Source of the DNA: Diplocarpon mali
Lineage: Eukaryota; Ascomycota; Leotiomycetes; Helotiales; Drepanopezizaceae
Assembly (NCBI GenBank): GCA_024741835.1
Contig: JAENRP010000144.1
Span: forward strand, 35,695-99,694
Direction: 5' to 3'
Length of the DNA stretch: 64,000 nt
Shown piece by piece: positions 45,201 through 56,433 of this stretch (the stretch's first letter is position 1; each line of letters opens with the position of its first letter). Made by a program: the position numbers and the translations under genes. The notes under the pieces were generated by a model that had not been told where the DNA came from, searched no databases, and saw nothing but the letters and a program-made list of their open reading frames with translations.

Positions 45201-45870
45201 TATGTATCTTCACATAGCGGCGAGGAACTCGTTTAAGTCGTTCGAATGGATTTATGTGCTGAAATTGGTCCAAAGATAGCGTGGACTCTGTACATTGATT
45301 CAGCTTGACGGGCTCTTCTTCCACTCGCGATATTGGATTTGCGTGGCTCTCTTTCCTAGTTTCCACAATCTCCTGGCTAGTCTCTTTCAATTTTTTGGCA
45401 GAGATGGTGTCATCTTCCTCACTGTGTAGAGTATTGCCCGTAACACCTGCAACGCTCCCGTCATAGGAATTGTTGGACGAGTGCAATAGTGATGGCTCAC
45501 TGTCTTGCTCGTTTGCCCTGGTTTCGAGTTTCGAGCTTATCTCGAAACTTCTTAATTCAGAGACAGGCTGGGGGGTCGTTTTGTCCACTTGGTTGACTTG
45601 CTCAGGAGCTCGAGCCGCGGTTTTACCGGTCATGAAGAGTGCAGCCAAGTCGATCTTCTTCGGTTGTTGCGCTAGCTGTTGTCTGTGATCGCGAGGAAGT
45701 CCCTCTGCTGAGTAGTCTAACTGAGTAGCAATGTCCGCCAAGGTTTTATTAGACAGCGGGCTTTCGGCTTGGTCAGGATCTCCTTGCTGGGAGCGTGTGG
45801 TAGGTGATGAGGATTGGGTACTCGCCTGAGCACCGGCGACAAGTAAACTGTATAGTCTGTCAACGACCAT
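42223..45870 (-). CDS. Large Ser-rich protein, possible TPP1/Tpz1-like telomere protein
   Basis: A 1,215-residue frame from the ATG at 45870 (MVVDRLYSLL). The open frame reaches 45990 but with GTG only, so upstream exons are likely; ATG-containing sequence near 46070 could be spliced in frame (ATC A / TG CGA). Three conserved-looking islands stand out. The N-terminal FKMVVDRLYSLL resembles the last strands of an OB fold. Near residue 220, RRYVKIHKDQNSLLERKDCWY precedes a short helix. Near 790-920, YNRFVSLYPAYAGDEKCFVRAL, CDDFVRVFPEYE and the NYYDKNVKRPLF block resemble a central region I associate with large fungal TPP1/Est3-type proteins. The rest is disordered and Ser/Pro-rich. Gene real; identity tentative. 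Confidence 0.65.
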   Translation of the reverse strand: MVVDRLYSLLVAGAQASTQSSSPTTRSQQGDPDQAESPLSNKTLADIATQLDYSAEGLPRDHRQQLAQQPKKIDLAALFMTGKTAARAPEQVNQVDKTTPQPVSELRSFEISSKLETRANEQDSEPSLLHSSNNSYDGSVAGVTGNTLHSEEDDTISAKKLKETSQEIVETRKESHANPISRVEEEPVKLNQCTESTLSLDQFQHINPFERLKRVPRRYVKIHKDQNSLLERKDCWYEPHGSQIRLAALPTGVLDNLTDFVKRKSDGSQNQGQEPESSSPESEEHTQKDYTVNEKSRSNTADPDVDSVNDDGKVMTRINHIGSRHFSSSGPTVKDAAEEVYGETEDDDDGCTSWEPSPEPEGNSYEPVNPQTSRSDNLLRPQQESSVESLQSLRSRPKPFTRVPVTIPPSSPTREEDLEIVVPHAIGDVIEVDYKVSEMRPMNSQDLPSAASQSSCFVQVKQTPFPKSRGPNHSSFGRSVTAKFPTPRDVSSDPVIPATFNDTSISGAYFSASHHQRSDNQGGDATSPPQSEGHSVRDESYGILAGPQGMESTKDSPSPPSSTSISAPPGSSKASNSEENPPSSQQIPASPPCARAATRTKRPALSSNTARNISNLIEPDRGRLAAPATSISRRERKLFDKFTGFNGNSASGRKQKHEIMMDALEKIRVARLQMKRGISGFAIGMERPKQVISAFAADESKLSRGRCSMSTSPNPHAEIEKGLRVEPNTPGDPYTSSSTSDSSMPPDGYDDETAPRKADEQQLLNSSRRCSQPKEVMDVGITQSDKATFSIYNRFVSLYPAYAGDEKCFVRALVYMEWMKDMGNGLHPFLCDDFVRVFPEYETITRKLPPLQRVTGRNYYDKNVKRPLFQHGLITPDNLAVNLSTLNPSYVQLVRNKYRAPAPPQAEPMLVVSPITIQAEQTEAEDFMITTLSQSKGLQREGSPELGSQDRFARKPFFETASQSHNSIDEPGVLVASSRLDSGRCGKICENIKTTKRTLPWVSNGHVQILSAQRQSSPQRSGPPARTELGSESAGSKKRRLATDQTRRATLPPGLRASSSRSLPHSSWIERPARSESRVSEVFEASATKTSKRAFKAARLSPKLHCYTDRLVTEPPVVEALRTTEVRKHPRKITVDKPAAACRQSGGGSLNAAKPKGQKKSSFSDFVSQRVGSGMFSKASSIPGSTPGTNFCTKRKDATGYPVAFMEPETLAKQG

Positions 45871-46887
45871 CTTGAAGTTTTCGTGTCTGGGAAGTTTCGT
45901 AAGTCGACTGGCGACTGAGATTCTCTGGACTTTGACCTCAAGCCCTGGCCGACTCGTTCGCACTGACGTGGCTTGCCCCCTCCCCGCCCATCAAACCCGA
46001 CAGCCTGCAGGCAAGGGTAGAAGGTTGTCGACACAACCTACGCACTGATGGCGAGCAGGATGTGCATGATTTGGAGATAGAGACCGGATGCGTTGGAGTT
46101 AGCCCAGCAGCGCTTCCATAGCGAATTGCTGGCCGGTCGCGATCATGTTGGATCAAGGACGAAGTTCTCCCTACTTGTGGAAACTTTTCCCCAGAAGCGA
46201 CGCGACGTGACAAGATATGGGGCGAGGCTGAAAGTGCCGGCCCGAAGCGGAAGCGGAAACGGAGGCGGTGAGTCGGGGTGACATGCTAGAGTGACCCCCA
46301 GCAAGGCTAGATACATCCCTGCACTGTGCAGTCATCGCATGAAGGCATCCTCTACATCGTCCATAGCCTTGCTTGATCTTCCTACAATCACATCACATTC
46401 AACACATACAACACAGTACCCCACGGCATCGAACAGCACATTTCTTATCATCAGGAACCACCTCGGGAATCACATTCGAGGCTCGCCTGCAACTCGTCAC
46501 CTCAGGACCATTTTTTGACCCGTTTGTCGACCACATCACCTCGTCCAAGCCCAGCTACGGTACTCGCCATGTTCCACCAAATCCCATAGCAACTCTTGCC
46601 ACTGATCGAAGGGTACGGCTCCCAATCCAGGCTTGTCTCACGCAGCCTTCTCCTTCTCTGTCCTCGCTCGTTTCTCCCCTTGCTGCGACATCCTGCTTGC
46701 TGACTTTCTTCCTCAGACCATGTAACCTCGCATACTCGCATTTTTCCAGGCTCTCGATTAGGTGACATGATCCTCTACCGCGACAGCCGGTCTGGCGGGA
46801 GCAGTACATCGCGACAGCAACGAGTCAGAGCTCGGCAGTCTCTGCAAAGACCTGCCTGACCCAGGTTCCTTCGCACCGTCCTCTCAT
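45871..46887. promoter_or_regulatory. Divergent region, large Ser-rich gene / FAB1
   Basis: About 1 kb. The first 150 bases upstream of 45870 probably hold 5' coding sequence of the minus-strand gene. The rest holds a CT-rich FAB1 leader (46620-46690) without a gene. Confidence 0.45.
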
Positions 46888-49800
46888 ATGTCTTCACACC
46901 CTTCTCCTAGGGGCTCGATAGCCCCCCCATCCGTGGCAGGCCTTCGATCGCGCCGCGCTTCTCTTGCCTCTCTCTCTGCATCGACGCCAATCGACAAGGA
47001 GCAACTGGCTCTGGCTCTGGACAAGATCCACAGCACTGCGAGCCATTCGGAGAGTCTGACGACTTTTAATGAGTTTGCGTCGCCGCCTCCACCGTCTACG
47101 CAGACAGAGAGTAAGGGTATAGCAGGGGATATCATCCAGAATGGGCTCAGTGGGTTATACAATCGCTTCCGTGGTGCTGTTGGCGCAGGAAAGGAGAAGG
47201 AGAAGGCTGGCCCTATATCAACAAGCAGAGATGATTGGGGAAGCGTGGAAAGCGTGCCGGCAAATGGGCAGAACGCTGCAGTCCCTGCCTCCAGGGGGGC
47301 GGGGGCCACGAGGAGAGAAGATTCTGGGATCGCTGCTTCTGCTCTACTGTCTGCAAGCTCTTCTCGCCTCCAGTCACCGACCACTTCTGCCTTCCCCGGG
47401 CAGTCCTCTGAAAGTCAACCCCAGCCTTTGAAGTCCTCTAGAGCTTCTCTGGGATTGACCCCGGCCACAACTCCAACTGCAGCCAAATCAGGAATTCCAA
47501 GTCGGCCTTCCATGACACCCATGTCCAAAGCTACTGCATCTTCAATTATTATTCCAACTGTGGCTCCTGTTAATGTCAGTGCGTTCAAGGATGGTGACCA
47601 CGGCCGGAAGACTGTAGATAATCACGATATCGAAGCCCTGCCCTCCATGACCGCAAGCAAGCATGAAAACGCAGCTTCAATCAAGTTCGAACAGCAGAGA
47701 AAACGGAATGTCAAGGAATCGTCTGCTGCGAATGACTCGGAAGCCTCGGACGAGGATGTCGAGCGAATGGAAAACAGCGCCGCACGCCCCCAGGTCCGAC
47801 CTTCTCAGGAACACCTGGGCGGCGATGGCAGTCATGAAATGGGGACAAATCCAAGCGGGGTTTCCGAGTCTGCCTCACCGGCCTTGTTCTCTTTACGTGC
47901 AACTGACACCTCCCGAACGAGATCCTCCTCTCGATTGACTTTTCCCGACGGCCCTAAACGTCCTGCCGCAATCGAACGCATAGCTCAGTCTCATCTGCCC
48001 GGATACCAAGCTTCTAGAACGTCTTCAACAGATCGCAGCACTGCTGAGACGAGCCCTATCAACACATCTGCACACAACAGCATACGACACGAGTCCTTCT
48101 CTGTTGATGAGACGCCGCCGCAAGGCCATCTGGGATTGCTCCGAATTCCCGGGACAACAACAAATGAAGGAGCACCGGAAGCTGTCAGTGCAAGGCTTGA
48201 GCAAATGCGGAAGCAGGTACTGAGCAAAGAGTTCTGGATGGCAGATGAGATCTGTAAGGAATGTTTCTTGTGCGGAGACGCCTTTTCTGCTTTCAGGCGG
48301 AAACACCACTGTCGAACTTGTGGGTGCATATTTGACTCCAAGTGTACCTGTATTGTTTCTGGTCAACGCTTTGGCGTTCAGGGATCCTTGCGCGTTTGCA
48401 AGACCTGTCTTGACATCATCAATCGACGCCATGATAGCAGCGGCTCTGAGGATTCTGCAGATGATTCTGCTTTGCCGACTTTTTTCCATTCGCAACAGGC
48501 AAAATACGACTCTTCCGCACGCACAGATGTTCTCGAGAAACAGAGAGACCTACCCGGGGGAGACACAGGGGCCAGTGAAGATGGAAACTCGAGACCGCTG
48601 GCCACGCCAATGATGGCCATACCAGCGACGCGAAGAATCGGAGACTCCACAAATCGCAGGTCTGCGGTCCTCGAGATAGACGCCCCACAGCCGAGCCGGC
48701 CCAGCTCTTCAAGATCTCTGAAAGCTGGGTCGGTTGCTGGCCGCCCTGCTTCTTCGGGCCATAAGAGACACCATTCGAAGCACAACTTTCTCGGTCGTTT
48801 CAAGGCCACTGCGGAGGAGAGAGCACCTTTCCAGAGAGGAGTGGCGGAAGACCTGGGCAAGCAGTCTCGTCTACCAGCATTTCACGATGATAACATCATT
48901 GATCCAGACTTGGCGCCATATATGTCCGATGAGGAATCAAGCGGAGATGAGCAGATGAGCATTTTCGCAACGATGAACAGCGGTGCCGCAGCTAGCCCTA
49001 ACTTTGAAAATGATCGATCTGGATTTGGCTCGCTTTTGAGTGCCAGCAAGAAACACAGGGCAAGGACTGGTGACAAGAGTATCAGTGGTATCAGCTTTCC
49101 CAGCCGCGGGCCGGACGACCTTGCTGTCGGTACTGCGATTGGAGGATTCTCTCGGCCAAATCGACGTCGCAACCTCAGCGCTGCCAGTACCAATCTACAT
49201 CTCTCCCGAACCTCTCAGAGGCAGCCGGTTCATGGGTTCGGCAACCTAGAAGAAGAAGTCGCCAGTGCGGAGGGGTGGTCGGCCAATACAGCTCCTGGTC
49301 CATCAAGGATGACACGCAGTGCTTCTATGAGAGATGCGAAAGCACCGGCTGTGGAGCTGAATAATGCTAGCTTGCATCACGTTCGCCGCTTACTGCACCA
49401 GTTGCTAGAAGACGCCAACATACCGAACGTTTTGTCTTGGGAAAAAGCACTGATTCCTATACTGCTTCAATGCACCGACGACGTCAACCCCAACGTCCGA
49501 CTCGGTGATGACATCGACGTTCGCCATTATGTGAAAGTGAAGAAAATCCCCGGCGGAAAACCCGGAGATACAGCTTATGTTTCCGGCGTTGTGTTCTCGA
49601 AGAATCTTGCTCTTAAGAGTATGCCACGGAGCATCTCAAATCCCCGGATCGTCATCGTCTCCTTCCCCATCGAGTACCAGAGACATCAGCACCATTTCAT
49701 GAGCCTCGAGCCAGTCATCGCTCAGGAGAAGGAATTCCTACGAAATATGGTCAACCGTATTGCATCACTCCGTCCCCAACTTCTTCTGGTTCAGAAACAC

Positions 49801-52800
49801 ATATCTGGTCTGGCTCTTCAGTACCTTGCCGAAGCCAATATTGCTGTGGCTTACAACGTGAAGCAGTCTGTCATCGAAGCAGTGTCGCGGTGTGCGCAAA
49901 CCGAGATCATTTCCTCTATTGACATGGTCGCTTTAAAGCCAGTCCACTTGGGAAAAAGTGCAGGCTTCGATGTTAAGACTTATATGCATAACGATATACC
50001 CGGTCGAAAGAAAACCTACATCTATTTGTCTGGCTGTCCGAAGGAGCTCGGCTGCACAATCGCTCTACGAGGCGCCAGCATAGCCACCCTTGCCAGAATG
50101 AAAACAATCACCGAATTCATGGTCTATGTAGTTTATAATCTCAAGCTAGAAACATGTCTGATGCGAGACGAGTTTGTCCTCATACCGTCGGTCACAGAGA
50201 ACAGTGGGAGTATCTCACCAAGTCGACACCAAGCCATACAAACTGGTGGCCCGGAACAGGTTTTAGCTGCGGCTAGTGACGAGCTTCAAGCAGTGGCTGA
50301 CGCCGAGCGGCCATCCGAACAGCTCAAATGCATAGCAGATGGCTCTACCAACCAGTCTAACAGCAGCACAACCTCATCCCGGCCTATCCTTGACCAAATA
50401 TCCGTCGAGCAGTCAAAATTAGGGTCCGTACATGAATCCCACCCGGATGGTTCCCACGAAGACCAAATGCCTGAAGATATTCCAATGCCGACATTCTACA
50501 GTGATATGGTCGCGAAACACCGAACTAAAATTTTGTCTGCCTCGCCCTTCGTCAAGTTTGTGCAGCCGTATCTTCTCATGAGGTCTCGGCAACAGGAGCA
50601 GAGACTTTCGTATCTAAAGAGGTTGCGCGATCAGGATACATTCGAAGAACAGACCGATGCCGAAATGTCGAAGCCCCAGAAATTCCAGCTGATCAGACCA
50701 GAAATGGTTCACGAGACAGTCAGGAGAGCTCCCCGTCAGATCAAGGAGGTTCTTCATGCAGTTCATGACGCAGAGTATGACAAGGCCCTGCATAATTATC
50801 AGACACAGAAGCGGCAGTGGGAAAACTACATCCAAGGAAACCTGAACTTGTTCGATCCCTACGCGCACCAGAACATCACAGTACTTTACACCGTAGTCTG
50901 CACTGCAACCACAGTCCCTTGCGCCGGGCCGGAGTTGCTTGTCCTAGCATTTTACAACGAACACGCTGAATTCGAGTCTGACTGCACATTGGGCCAGTAT
51001 GTGGAAGATCTCTGTATCGGCGTCAACACCATATGTACCTCCAATGGCTGTGAGCGAAAAATGTCCGAACACCATAGGACATATGTTCACGGCGAAGCTC
51101 GAATCACGGTGTTTGTTGAGAAATCCCCTTGCAAGATTAAAGGGCTGCAGGACTCTATTCTCATGTGGAGCTATTGTAAACTCTGTCAGAAAGAGACGCA
51201 AGTCATGCCAATGTCCGAGAGTACCTGGAAGTATTCTTTAGGGAAATATCTCGAGCTATCATTCTGGAGCAGTGAACTGCGACTTCGGGCTGGGGTTTGT
51301 CCTCACGACATTCATAGAGATCATCTGCGGTATTTTGGCTACCGCAATGTAGCGATCCGCATCCATTACGATCCTATAGACCTTCTCGAGATCATTGTCC
51401 CTCGAACAAGGATCACTTGGAAAGTGGACAATGACCTGAGGCTGAAGAATGACCTTTTCACCAAAATTGAGGAACGATGGAATCGATTTATGGCTTCAGT
51501 CATTTCCAGAATAAAGGGTATAAACATAGACAGTGTTGCGCCGGAAAAGGCCGAGGCCTGCAAAGCAGAAGTAGAAGCGCTTACGAAACGTGCTCAGGAA
51601 GAGCATGCTGCACTTGTTAAAAAGCTACAAGAGAAGTACATGAACTCCAAGTACTATGAGATCATTCCTCTCAACAGGGCGATCCGAGCAATGCAGGAGA
51701 AGGTTGCAGAATGGGACGATGCATTTGCGGATTTCGATGCCAATTTTTTCCCATCGGAAAAGGACATAAGAAGACTTGCTGCACTACAGCTGAAGAAAAT
51801 GTTCATCGACCGGGACGAGGCCTCGACGTCCATTGCATCAGAGGTAGCGGATGTGGCAATCGATTTCGATGAGAAGCCTCCCAATGACTCCTTGGAACTG
51901 ACGCGAATATCTTCCAACGTGTCCCACGAAGAAACACAAGATGCATTGGCACCCGTGGCAGAGGGGAGCCCAGGCAGGCCGAGTCCCCAACCAACAGACG
52001 CCCTGGCGCCTTTCGAAGCCGTGTCGCAGCCAGAAACTCTAGGCATAGACCGCGAGGGTATCGATCACCTCGACTTGGCCATTCCGGTGCCATTTATCGT
52101 GGCTGACTCACCAGCATCAGAAGCTACCCCGTCTTCCGATGCATCCCCTTCCGTAAGCCCTGATGTCCCTACAAGTCCCGAGGTCGAAATATCCACATCT
52201 CCACTGGAATCAACGCTTTCGGAGAAGGTAGATAGGCTACGGAAAGCCCATCTCACCAGCTCGGGTGAGCCGTCGGCGCCGTCAGATATATCTGGTATTC
52301 CACGGCCATCTGAGAGGGGGACAATGAGGAGAAGCGGCTTGGTGATCTCCCCACCCATGAACCGCACTCAATCTCAGCCTGCTGGGGCAATACGCCGCTT
52401 ACCCACCGGTAGCAGATCACACACAAAGCATAGTGAGGCTAGTCCACCTGGCGATAACCTGATGCCGTCTGTAGAGTCTGCAAAGGGCTCAGCCACCGAT
52501 TCCGTGAAGCTCACGGACAAGAAGCTTTCCGAAAGATTGGGGCTCGGCTCGCTCAAGGCGCACCGGAAAGCTGGACACTCTATGATCCCGCGTTCTGTAG
52601 CAAGCAAACGCAAGGAATCGAAAGTGTCGACTCTCGCCAAACATTTCGAGCAGCTCAGCCGTGAATTCGAGAAGGAGCGGATGCGAGATCGAAAGCAGCG
52701 TGCGGCGAAGGTCACACGGTCACGGGCTTTCCCCAAGGCCTCTTCTAAGCCTATCGTCGAGATCTACAAAGACGTTAATGAAGCTGTTGAGGAGAGAGGT

Positions 52801-54684
52801 CCTAGCGATGAGCCGCTCTCTGTTGTCCAACCCACAGACACCGATGCTGAGCCTACGAATGCTGTGGAAGGACTTGCGGATTTTAATGCCGAGGCTGCCA
52901 CCGAAGAACCTGGTCCAGATTCGCCCACTAACACTGCTGTTACAGCCGATGAGACAACAACTGAGACGGACGAAAAACAGCAGATTGCCTGTCAAGCAGG
53001 GTCGGATGATGACGGTGCTGCTAGTGACGTGGATCATTCACTACTGGACGACATGATACCAGGGGCTGCTGAGATTGCAGAGTCTCTGGGGGCGGGGAGG
53101 CCAAACGCCGACGTCACTTTGGAGATCCCAAAGCATGAGAAATCAAGTCTGATGAGGATGCTCACCAACTTCTGGGCTGAACGGTCTGCAAGTGGATGGA
53201 CGCCGCTAGAATACCCTGTGAATGCCGGCGACCACATCTTTGCAGACGTGGATGTCATAGTGCGTGAGGATGAGCCCAGCTCATTGATAGCCTTCACTCT
53301 TCAGACGCAAGACTACAAGGATAAATTACTGAATATCCGTTGCCAGGGCGAGGCCAGCACGAGAAGGGATGACAGACGACCACCAGAGCAGGATGGTACG
53401 CCAGACATCTGCGAAGATGGCCTCGACCAGGCAGAAGTTGAGACATCGTTGCTTCGAGCAACAGGTACGCACATGGCATATGCCTTCAACGATGGGTCCG
53501 CGCGCATGCAATGCAAGATATTCTTCGCAGAGCAGTTTGATGCGGTACGCCGAAAATGTGGAGTTTCCGACCGAATTGTCGAGTCATTGTCCCGTTGTTT
53601 GAAATGGGATTCAAAGGGTGGGAAGACCAAGTCTGTCTTCTTGAAGACCCTAGATGACAGGCTGGTTCTCAAGTCTCTTTCGCCAATCGAGACTGCGGCT
53701 TTTCTCAAGTTCGCCCCTGCATACTTCAATATCATGGCTGAAGCTCTCTTTCACGATCTCCCAACCGTCATTGCCAAAATGCTAGGCTTTTACCAAATTA
53801 TCATTAAAAATCCCGTCACTGGGACTGAGATCAAATGGGATGTCTTGGTCATGGAAAACCTGTTTTATGACAGATCTCCGACGCGCATCTTTGATCTCAA
53901 AGGTTCTATGCGTAATCGCAAGATCCAATCGACCGGTGAGCAGAATGAAGTGCTTCTGGACGAAAACATGGTCGAGTTCATCTACGAGTCCCCGCTTTTT
54001 GCTCGCGAGGTAGGCTTCTATCGTAGAGACTATTACTGGTTCACGTATGCTAACGCTGATTCAGCATTCGAAAAAGCTCCTGCGAGCTGCTATCTTCAAT
54101 GATACTTTGTTCTTGCAGAGGAACGACGTTATGGACTACTCCCTAATGGTAGCAGTTGACGAGGTATAGTTCTTCGAGTTCTTTGCGTTACGCGCATCCT
54201 AATGTCGAATAGGCACGAAAGGAACTTGTCGTAGGCATCATAGATGTTGTCCGGACATATACTTGGGTATGTCAATCTGGATCGCATTATGAGGGATAAC
54301 CAAGCTAAACTTCCCAAGGACAAAAAGCTCGAATCATGGATCAAAGGTGTGTAGATTAGACAGTCCTGCGATACAACCTGTTAACTTTAACGCAGATCGG
54401 GGATTTGCTGGCGGTGGCCGCAATCGACCAACAGTTACATCGCCCAAGGTAAGTCGCTGTTGCAATGCACCACCGTGCTTTACTCATCAGACCTCAGGAA
54501 TACAAGAGCCGCTTCCGAGAAGCAATGAATCGCTATATACTTCAGGGTATGGATTCTTTTTCCAACTTGAATTTTCACTAATATCACCGTAGCCCCGAAT
54601 AGCTGGCATCAATGGCAACAGATGGATTCAAGGCCACAGAAGGAACCTAAATCTGACATAGTAGCCAGCAGACTTGGGGCGTAG
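46888..54684 (+). CDS. FAB1: 1-phosphatidylinositol-3-phosphate 5-kinase, Fab1/PIKfyve
   Basis: Predicted 2,498-residue lipid kinase that makes PI(3,5)P2 on vacuole and endosome membranes. Exons: 46888-54009, 54065-54163, 54213-54266, 54319-54346, 54396-54448, 54498-54546, 54593-54684; six introns of 46-55 bases are all crowded into the last 700 bases. FYVE finger near residues 450-510 (CKECFLCGDAF, RRKHHCRTC, RVCKTC) binds PI3P. A chaperonin-like TCP1 domain near 940-1110 (YIYLSGCPKELGCTIALRGAS) binds the Vac14/Fig4 scaffold. A Cys-rich CCR region spans about 1250-1560. The PIPK domain near 2190-2490 has FLKTLDDRLVLKS, FDLKGSMRNR near 2338, MDYSLM near 2397 and GIIDVVRTYTWDKKLE. Long disordered linkers separate the domains. 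Very secure. Confidence 0.96.
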
Positions 54685-54937
54685 GTCATTGATACGACTT
54701 GTTGTTGACAATCTCCAAGCAGGCGCTGTCCAATAAGCCATGACTGAAGACTATTTTCGATCAGTTTTAACAAGATATCCTCGTTAGATCTCCGCCAACA
54801 AACGAATTTCGAGCCTTGCAAGGAGTGTGAGTTCTTGGAAATATCCTTCCGGCACTCTTTAGTAGCGTTATTTTTACCACCAGGAATATTGCCAAAGTCT
54901 GACCTTGTTGACTGCCTGGCGCTTGTGTTGTACTATC

Positions 54938-55936
54938 TTACAACCTTGAAAGCTCTTCTCTTGGCCCGACGTACCCGAATAGATATGCTGCAACTTTTTC
55001 CAATCGAATCACTTCTCTGCCTCCAGTAATTCGATACCGACCTACTAAATCAGTAATAGACCTGTAGAGCGGGATATGTGACATACCATGATGGCGATAG
55101 ATATGCTCGAATGTAGCCAGACAATTAGTCGAAGTCCAATCATTGGTAAGCAGGGGTGTCTTATGCACTGTGTCGGGAGTTGCCAATTCCTCCTTCAGAG
55201 TGTTAACGGACGTTCTCTATCCAAAGTCCACCTACAATGTATCTGCATCGCTCGGTCGGCTGCCTGCGTGCAGATTTCCTCAGTACTGTCCAGGTCAGTC
55301 ACATTAGTTCCTAGGGAGAAATTTTAACGGGCTTTACATCGCACGTAGAAACTTTATCGCCCAGGTCTCGCTCGATCTCCTGCCTCATATCGTCCATTTC
55401 AGTCGCTGTTTTCAAGATCAACAGCTTCAGCATCACTACTTGAGTGGCCAGTTCTACGATAGGAAATTGAATGCCTTGATTTGTTGAGAGCTCTCTTTCA
55501 AATGGCTTTCTATCCTTGGCGTACTTGATGCTCTCTTCGACGCAGAACTCAGCTGCACCGAGACTACTTGCTGCCTGACGAAGTCTGCTTTTATATACGA
55601 ATGTTTGGGCAATTGGTAGTCCATACCCAATTTGACCGAGAACTGCAGACCCAGGTACGAAAACATCTGTCAAGGTCAAAGCTACAGAGCCAGTAATCCC
55701 GAGCCGGCGTAACGGAATCTTGTAAGAAGCATCGAGAAGAATTACAAGCATGGTCTGTTGGCATGTTGAAGGCCCACTCGTATGATTCGATCTCGCACCT
55801 ATGAGTGCTTTTGGGTATAGAGGAAGCCGTAATTCCAATCAAACCCCCGGCCTTGCCATTAGGTCTGGCGAATACCAGGCAGTAGGTTGCTCTATGGATG
55901 CCACTGTTCCACTTCTTTGCCCTATCTATAACTGTC
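54938..55936 (-). pseudogene. Acyl-CoA dehydrogenase, 5'-truncated and decayed
   Basis: The C-terminal part of an acyl-CoA dehydrogenase can be followed on the minus strand. Exons are about 55746-55936, 55338-55681 and 55278 onward, then two more to the TAA at 54938. Family blocks include AKKWNSG, the FNMPTDHA/SLTLTDVFVP join, RLRQAASSLGAAEFC, YAKDRKPFERELSTNQGIQF, AADRAMQ, FEHIYRHH, YRIT and AAYLFGY. Damage: the N-terminal flavin-binding part is missing; a T at an exon end (CAT T/GTAGG) would create TGA on splicing; one later acceptor AG seems lost. The 5' break coincides with the start of an LTR-like sequence at about 55933. The gene is convergent with FAB1. An intact original would be a flavoenzyme of beta-oxidation type. 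Confidence 0.8.
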
Positions 55937-56028
55937 AGAATATACAAGGATTGGCTTATGTAATTGTACCTTGTATATATACTCCTATAACTTTATAGAA
56001 CTTGAAATCTATACCTTAGATTCTATTA
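55933..56028 (+). repeat. Shortened copia LTR at the acyl-CoA dehydrogenase break
   Basis: About 96 bases match the LTRs of the complete element downstream: it begins TGTCAGAATATACAAGG (compare TGTTAGAAATATACAAGG), has an internal gap of about 40 bases, and continues TACCTTGTATATATACT to ATTCTATTA. It is followed by the same primer-site-like TAGTAGCAATTCCTAGAATC (56029-56048). An older or related copy therefore entered here. Confidence 0.75.
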
Positions 56029-56118
56029 TAGTAGCAATTCCTAGAATCTAAAATGTAGTAAGGAGGTTCTCTGATAGTAAACTTAGTAGTAAACTAGAAG
56101 AGGGCACGAAGAAGTATG

Positions 56119-56252
56119 TGTTAGAAATATATAAGGTACGGAGATTACCGCACGGAGCGGAGGCTAAGGCTTGGTAAGCCTACGTAAGCCTACCTTGTAT
56201 ATATACTACTTTAGCTCTTTAGAACTAGAATACATACCTTCAGATTCTATTA
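56119..56252 (+). repeat. 5' LTR of copia element
   Basis: 134 bp, TGTTAG to ATTA. The end ATTA aligns with GTCA of the 3' LTR, two transitions away from the canonical TG...CA ends. Confidence 0.92.
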
Positions 56253-56433
56253 TAGTAGCAATTCCTAGAATCGATTAACTCAATCAATCAGAAAGAACTC
56301 TCAAACCTGCTTCTTAGTAAAACACAACTATACAATACCTCTTTATATACCTTTACATATATATACCTTCTTCTCCTTTTTACCCCTATTTTCTACCCCC
56401 TTTTTTACACTTCTTTTTCGATAACTTAATAAT

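Noticed and set aside
48025..48860. Antisense frames within FAB1
   Set aside because: Reverse-strand shadows of a long GC-balanced exon.
55745..55838. Frameshift in the acyl-CoA dehydrogenase near FNMPTDHA
   Set aside because: A 64-base intron (55682-55745, GTAATT...TGTAG) explains the frame change, so this point is not damage.
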